The notes beneath the pieces were generated by a model. It had not been told where the DNA came from, did not search any database, and saw only the letters and a program-made list of their open reading frames with translations. From Corythucha ciliata (lineage: Eukaryota > Arthropoda > Insecta > Hemiptera > Tingidae), in the NCBI GenBank assembly GCA_038030265.1, contig CM075940.1:15389604-15453603 (forward strand): a DNA stretch of 64,000 bases, given 5' to 3'. Both the position numbers and the translations under genes were made by a program. Below are positions 59,357 through 64,000 of this stretch, in pieces (positions within the stretch are counted from its first letter, which is position 1; each line of letters starts with the position of its first letter).

Positions 59357-60325
59357 TTAGGCCCCGGCCACACTATACGTTTTTTGTCGTGCGATCGTAC
59401 CACAAAAAATCGTGTTGAAATCGTGCCTTCATACGTTTTTTAATCCTGGGCGGTCACACTATACACGATTTTTGTCGTACGACTTCCCCTCCACTCTTTC
59501 TCTTCCCGCTTTATTTTATTGTCAATACACTATCTTTTCTAATTAATTAATGTTTTAATTCTGGCGTTCTCACTTCCGAGTGGAAGTACCCCCTCCCCAC
59601 ATTGGGTGTGGTGTTTATACTGGTAACTTGAGTGTGAAAAATCATACTCATATTATGTAGTCGTTATTCGTTTTCAAATATATTCCATGAATGAACAAGA
59701 TGAAGGACGAAAGAAGAACGTAATTGCCGCGCTAAAAATGTTAGCTGTTCAGAAAAAAAGCGAGGGCGAGCAGCCTTTGAGAATGGTGGAGGAGGGGTCT
59801 TCTTCGAAGACATTAGTATTCATCATTTTTTTTGTCCCAAAGAGTGGGAAACATTTGAACCACACTTATTAATAAGTCACAGTCAATTTCCTTTTCCATT
59901 TTTCTAATTTATTGATCACTCACTCATTCACTTAATTTACAGATCAAAAAAACGTCTCCTTGCTTGGAAGCTCGCCTTTCACCCTTCCCTACCAACCCCA
60001 ACCGTCAACCTCCACTCTCACCACGAGGTTTTCAACCATTTACGCCCACCACCCACCGCCTTCTCCTGTTTTAACGGACGCTCGTACGACAAAAAACGTG
60101 TAGTGTGACCGGCTCCCTTGGTTTCTTTATGTTCTCCTCTTTTTTCCTACGGACGATCGTACGATTCCTACGTACACATGGGCACGACAAAAATTTCTCT
60201 CCATCCCACAAAAAACGTATCGTACCTAGTGTGACCGCTCCCATATTTCTTTATGTCCTCCTTTTCATACGACTTTTTGTCGTGCGATCGCACGACAAAA
60301 AACGTATAGTGTGGCCGGGGCCTAA
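59357..60325. mobile_element. TIR element with subterminal repeats, about 0.97 kb
   Basis: TTAGGCCCCGGCCACACTAT at the left is exactly inverted at the right (ATAGTGTGGCCGGGGCCTAA). Further copies of the terminal motif lie inside, CGGTCACACTATACACG at 59450 and ACGTGTAGTGTGACCGG at 60096, together with several GTCGTACGAC-like dyads. The superfamily is uncertain. It is nested inside 58111-60755. Confidence 0.85.
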
Positions 60326-60335
60326 TAGTGTAATG

Positions 60336-60400
60336 GGCAATAGCTGGATTCGAAGGGCTGAGTTGCGAAGCGAGCATTGTATCCATTACACCATCGAGGT
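60336..60400 (-). repeat. tRNA-like sequence 2
   Basis: The minus strand has A-box TGGTGTAATGG and B-box-like TTCGAATCC at tRNA-like spacing, directly beside the right end of the 59357-60325 element. The anticodon stem does not pair well, so it is called a relic. Confidence 0.4.
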
Positions 60401-60529
60401 TTTCGGAATAGTAAAATCCGTGAATTTTGAGGTTTTAGAGTTTGGAGTTGGAGTAATTTGGTTTTGAAAGGGCCACGCGGGATCGGTGTTGAAGCAGATT
60501 GGGGTGAAATTGAAATCGGTTCTGGTGAC

Positions 60530-60530
<1 letters not shown>

Positions 60531-60573
<43 letters not shown>

Positions 60574-60581
60574 CTTTTTTT
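60531..60581. repeat. Poly-T tract
   Basis: 43 T, one C, then 7 T. A possible poly-A relic read on the minus strand. Confidence 0.95.
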
Positions 60582-61089
60582 AAGATGAACGAGAAAGATG
60601 TTTGGAGTTAACCAGACTTTATACGTTGAGGCCGAAAAGTAGGCCAAAAACAAAAGAGGACACTTTTGACCTCTCTTCAGGACACCTGAAAAATGAGCCC
60701 GGACTCTCTGAAATGTAGGACATGTCCGGGGAAAGTAGGACTTCTGGTCACCCTTCTCACATTGAACAAGCAAAAGTTGTACCTAGATGGGCGTCAGCTG
60801 CCCTTGAAAAAGGCCTTCTCTATTGGATTTGCCGATTTGGCCCTTTAAAACCACTATTTGGCAGATTTTTCTTCAATTCGCGGGTTCGGGCCACTCGGAA
60901 AAACAATTTTAAAGATTCGGCTCTTACAAGTGGAAACCCAATTTTGCATGTTTGGCTCCTTCAATAAAACTCAATTTTGCGGTTCTGACGCCTTCAAAGC
61001 AAGTTTAGGGGCTTGAACTTTTCTATGGTTTGAGCTTTTCTGGGGTTTAAGGTTTTCTGTATAGTTGGAATTTTATTGTGTTTCTATTT

Positions 61090-63523
61090 CTGCTAATCAA
61101 TTGGCACAGCAATTAAATCATCGGTTCAAATATCGATCCAGACCATGGAACTCACTTGGGTTCAATTATTTTTTTCAGGCACGCACTTTCCGCTCTGTAC
61201 CCGCTCATTACTCGAATTTAGTGGCCCTGCAGTCATGGAAATAATTATATCTATCAGTTTAATCGACGCGATAACGCTTGAAATCGAGTCCATCGATGAC
61301 TCTTTTTTCTTCTTCTTATCCCCTTTTCCTCTACTTTAAATTTTTATTTCCGCGGAGAGAAAATCCCATTTTTCCCTTCCACGGACCGGCCTCTGCAAGA
61401 GTGGGAGTTTCGTTGGCACTTTTTGTTTTTGGTTTTTTAAACCTCAGTTTATCATCTCTCCAACATGTTGAATGTTGAATTATTGATGTTTTAAGAGATT
61501 TTTATATATATTTCTTTTTTTGAGAAAAGGGTTTGCGTAAAAAAAAAAATGAAGTTGAACAAGAAATGGCGAGGGGAGGGTTTCAAAAACTTTATATAAT
61601 CGAGAAACCACTGAAAACGCTGTAAAAGCAGAGAAACTTTTCTTGTTGAAAGATATCAAGGAGGGGGAACGAAGAAGTTTTACATCCGTGAGTAACAAAA
61701 AAAAAACTTAAGCGCATATTGTTTTAAGAAAAAAAAAAACAGCTGGTGGACGTTATTGGATATTCTAATTAATTTTGGGTGCTTTGAATAATCAATAAAG
61801 AAAAGATTGAAATTAATGAGTCACTCAAAACATAACGTTTAGTGGGAAAACGTTCGTAAATAAATAATAGGACATGGAATTTACTGGACGCTCACTTTGC
61901 CAAGTCGATAAGGAACTGTAGCCGGAAAAAGCAGTAGTTTGCTGGATAGGTATCGCGGGGAAAATTTTATTTGGAGTTCTTGACAGCGAAAAATAAAGTT
62001 CACTGGGAGGATGATAAACTGTTTGGAGGGCTGACACTCTTCAGTGTCCTACGGAAAAGGAATCCAAGAGAGACAAGAGCCGAGAGTTTTATTTTAACAA
62101 ATATTAAGTCGGATTACCTAAACTTCTACGTTCGATATAAAAGCTTTGGGGTTTTGGATTTGAGGGAAAGTTTTAATCACTCACGCTTCTTCCTAGATGT
62201 CATTAAAACTTGAAAGGGAGAATGGAAAAACATCAATACAAACTGTTATAAAAGTTTCTGTCAAAAATGACTATTCGAAGGAAGAAAATAAATCGATTTT
62301 CCCATTTCGTCGAATTTTCGTTTGGGGGTTTCAAGAAAAAAAAAATCTCTATCACTCTATTTCTCGTGTCACGAAAAATTCTTCCCAAACAACATCTAGT
62401 CAACTGGAAACAGGCAAGCAGAAAGCATTTCCCTTCTTGGCCCTACAAAGAAAAACCATCTTAAATCCCCTCTCTTCACCAATCCCAACCTTTTTCTGCC
62501 TTTTTTCCTCCTCCACGTCCGGACCCATTAAACATAGTTTGTAGACTCTTGAAAAAGTAAAAATAAACAAACAAAAAAAGAGAGGGAAAACAATATTATT
62601 GCTTATGCCTCCGAGCGTCAGGACTTTAAAAATAAAAATAATTTCACAATTCTCCTGATCTCGGAAGATTTTCGACGGGGAAGTGAATCGAATGAAATGA
62701 CGGGCACATCCTGCTTCCTACTCCATCCCCCAGCTACAAAATCACCACTTCAGCAGTATTGTGACAATTTAAATATCCGTCATTCTTTCCTCTCCTTACT
62801 ATAGATTTTTTATTTTTAAACATATATCGTCAGGGATGAAGGATGGAGGGGTTGAAAGAGAAATGTGAAAAAAGGGTGACTCGTGAGGATGATAACGGGA
62901 CCGCTCTCCTAAAACATTAAAAGGTAAAATTCAAGTAATTTGAATGCGTTTGATAAATAGGATTGTTATTGGTACGTTGCCAGCGATATGAGATGATGAG
63001 AGGGTGATCTCAACCTGAGACCAAAATTATTGAAGGAAATTTGATTATTAAATATATGGGGAGCATGTTAATTGAAAGGGGGAAAACCATTGTGTCCGTG
63101 GAAAGAAGCAACAGGACACTCCCCCCCCCCCACCATCAATTACCCACGCTGAATAAATACCTATACTCGTACAATTTCATTATTAATGTAAGGTAATGGA
63201 TGTACGTGGTGAATGAACTTTGACTATAAATTATAACTAATTTTATAGGGTTGATAGGGAAGCTTTCGTGATTTGAGTTGACTCAAGAAAACATCATTCT
63301 GTTCATTGATTGAGTTTTTCTCCAGTTATATTATAGGAGAAATTATTAGGATTGCACGGCTTTTGATCACAAAGGAAAGTACTGTGGCCAATTGATCATA
63401 TTTTGTTATGGTTCAGACGATAACCATGAGGTAAACCATATCTATACCTCGACTAACAGAAAAACTTTCGGACCCGGCTTTCTAAGCCGACTTCAACGAG
63501 CTTCAAACTACGATCAAGCATAC
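61090..63523. other. No gene seen
   Basis: Anonymous AT-rich sequence with short plus-strand frames (for example 62197-62544) lacking family or splice support. Confidence 0.45.
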
Positions 63524-63629
63524 CTTGAAAAGCCGCCTCAAACTGAGTCTTGTCAAAATCGTTGGTTGTACTCGAGGCGAAAGCCACTAAAAGGGCAAAA
63601 TGAAAGACGGCGGATGATGATATGATCAT
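63524..63629 (-). CDS. Possible first coding exon with signal peptide, gene unassigned
   Basis: From ATG at 63629 the frame reads MIISSSAVFHFALLVAFASS, a good hydrophobic signal peptide. About 15 polar residues (NDFDKTQFEAAFQ) follow, ending at a strong donor AAG|GTATGC (exon end 63524, phase 1). The frame is open upstream to an ATG at 63701; the internal ATG was chosen because the hydrophobic stretch then starts the protein. It could be the first exon of the pikachurin-like gene, 32 kb upstream on the same strand, or of another secreted protein. It is not recognised. Confidence 0.35.
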
Positions 63630-63646
63630 ATTGTCGAAAACAATTG

Positions 63647-63676
63647 TATAAAAACCCCTGTCCGCTCGTTTCAGCG
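63647..63676 (+). promoter_or_regulatory. TATA box and arthropod-type initiator, weak
   Basis: TATAAAAA starts at 63647 and TCAGC at 63671, a TATA-to-initiator distance of about 26 bases. It faces rightward, away from the signal-peptide exon on the minus strand. No convincing plus-strand gene follows, so chance is possible. Confidence 0.2.
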
Positions 63677-63701
63677 CATGATGATGCCTGCACACTGCCA
63701 A

Positions 63702-64000
63702 ACTGGCAAAAGCCTCGGCTTCGTTGAAGGGGTTTGTGTTGCCAGTATTGAACTCAAATGGGGGGTGGCGGATGAATTGACTTCACCACCACCCAGAAGG
63801 AACCGCCACTGTGAGTCATTTCTCTTCTCTTTTTTTTTTTTTTTCATCCACTGATATATCGCTCTCTCTTTTTCCCTAGACCCCGGCATTAGTCTGGCCC
63901 TATCATTTCGGTCAGTCTTTGTTCTTGTGGTGACAGGAATAACTTATTTGATGATAAGATCCAATATTTTTATTTTTATCCCCCCCCCCCCGGCGATAAA
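63702..64000. other. No gene seen
   Basis: T run at 63831-63844 and a poly-C run near the window edge. A GT-rich stretch precedes them. Nothing is assignable. Confidence 0.4.

Larger units (their letters stand above)
58111..60755. mobile_element. Non-autonomous hAT-like element, 2.6 kb, with nested insertions
   Basis: The left end CAGGGTGACCAG and inverted right end AAGGGTGACCAG match the CAGGGTGACCAG terminus of many hAT elements. Flanks CTCGCATT (58103-58110) and CTCACATT (60756-60763) form an 8-bp duplication with one mismatch. Inside are minisatellite E blocks, a foldback MITE, tRNA-like pieces, a second TIR element and a T tract. No transposase frame was recognised, so it is probably immobile on its own. 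Confidence 0.75.

Noticed and set aside
60435..60773. 112-residue minus frame with a poly-lysine stretch.
   Set aside because: It lies over the poly-T tract and the hAT terminal repeat.
1..64000. CRISPR array, operon, ribosome-binding sites.
   Set aside because: Repeats are degenerate and lack regular unique spacers, and the window is clearly eukaryotic.

Overview
This is a eukaryotic window. It has intron-containing genes, canonical GT/AG splice sites, many 53-84 bp introns, AT-rich intergenic DNA, long poly-T and poly-C runs, and dense inverted-repeat (MITE-like) elements. The two recognisable proteins and the short introns point to a bilaterian invertebrate, most likely an arthropod or close relative. 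That placement is inference; no species is claimed.

Two protein genes can be read with confidence, both on the minus strand. (1) 20056-15691 encodes a compact terminal uridylyltransferase of the TUT4/TUT7 type. It has 18 coding exons joined by hand with every splice phase agreeing, giving 954 residues: C2H2 finger, inactive N-terminal nucleotidyltransferase module, CCHC knuckle and active C-terminal module. (2) 31813-24929 encodes the C-terminal 745 residues of a pikachurin (EGFLAM)-type secreted protein. It has 11 coding exons with consistent phases: EGF, acidic Thr-rich linker, EGF, LamG, EGF, LamG, degenerate EGF, LamG, stop. Its 5' exons are not identified. A possible upstream exon lies near 33.1 kb, and an unassigned signal-peptide-like first exon lies at 63.6 kb.

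Layout: 0-9.6 kb holds degenerate minisatellite arrays arranged as an inverted set (A+, B+ ... B-, A-) around a 0.5-kb tandem triplication and a hAT-type MITE. 11.7-12.2 kb is a TTAA-bounded element with a regular set of short dyads. 12.8-15 kb holds more minisatellite DNA and a small MITE. 15.7-20.1 kb is the TUT gene. 21-22 kb holds MITEs. 24.9-31.8 kb is the pikachurin-like gene with two foldback/TIR elements in its introns. 32-57 kb is gene-poor, with an 800-bp palindrome at 50.2-51.0 kb. 57.3-61.1 kb is a nest of transposons: a 2.6-kb hAT-like element containing a foldback element, tRNA-like sequences and a second TIR element. 61-64 kb is mostly anonymous sequence.

No rRNA gene, CRISPR array, operon or prokaryotic feature was seen, and no intact transposase or reverse transcriptase reading frame was recognised. 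The mobile elements all look non-autonomous.
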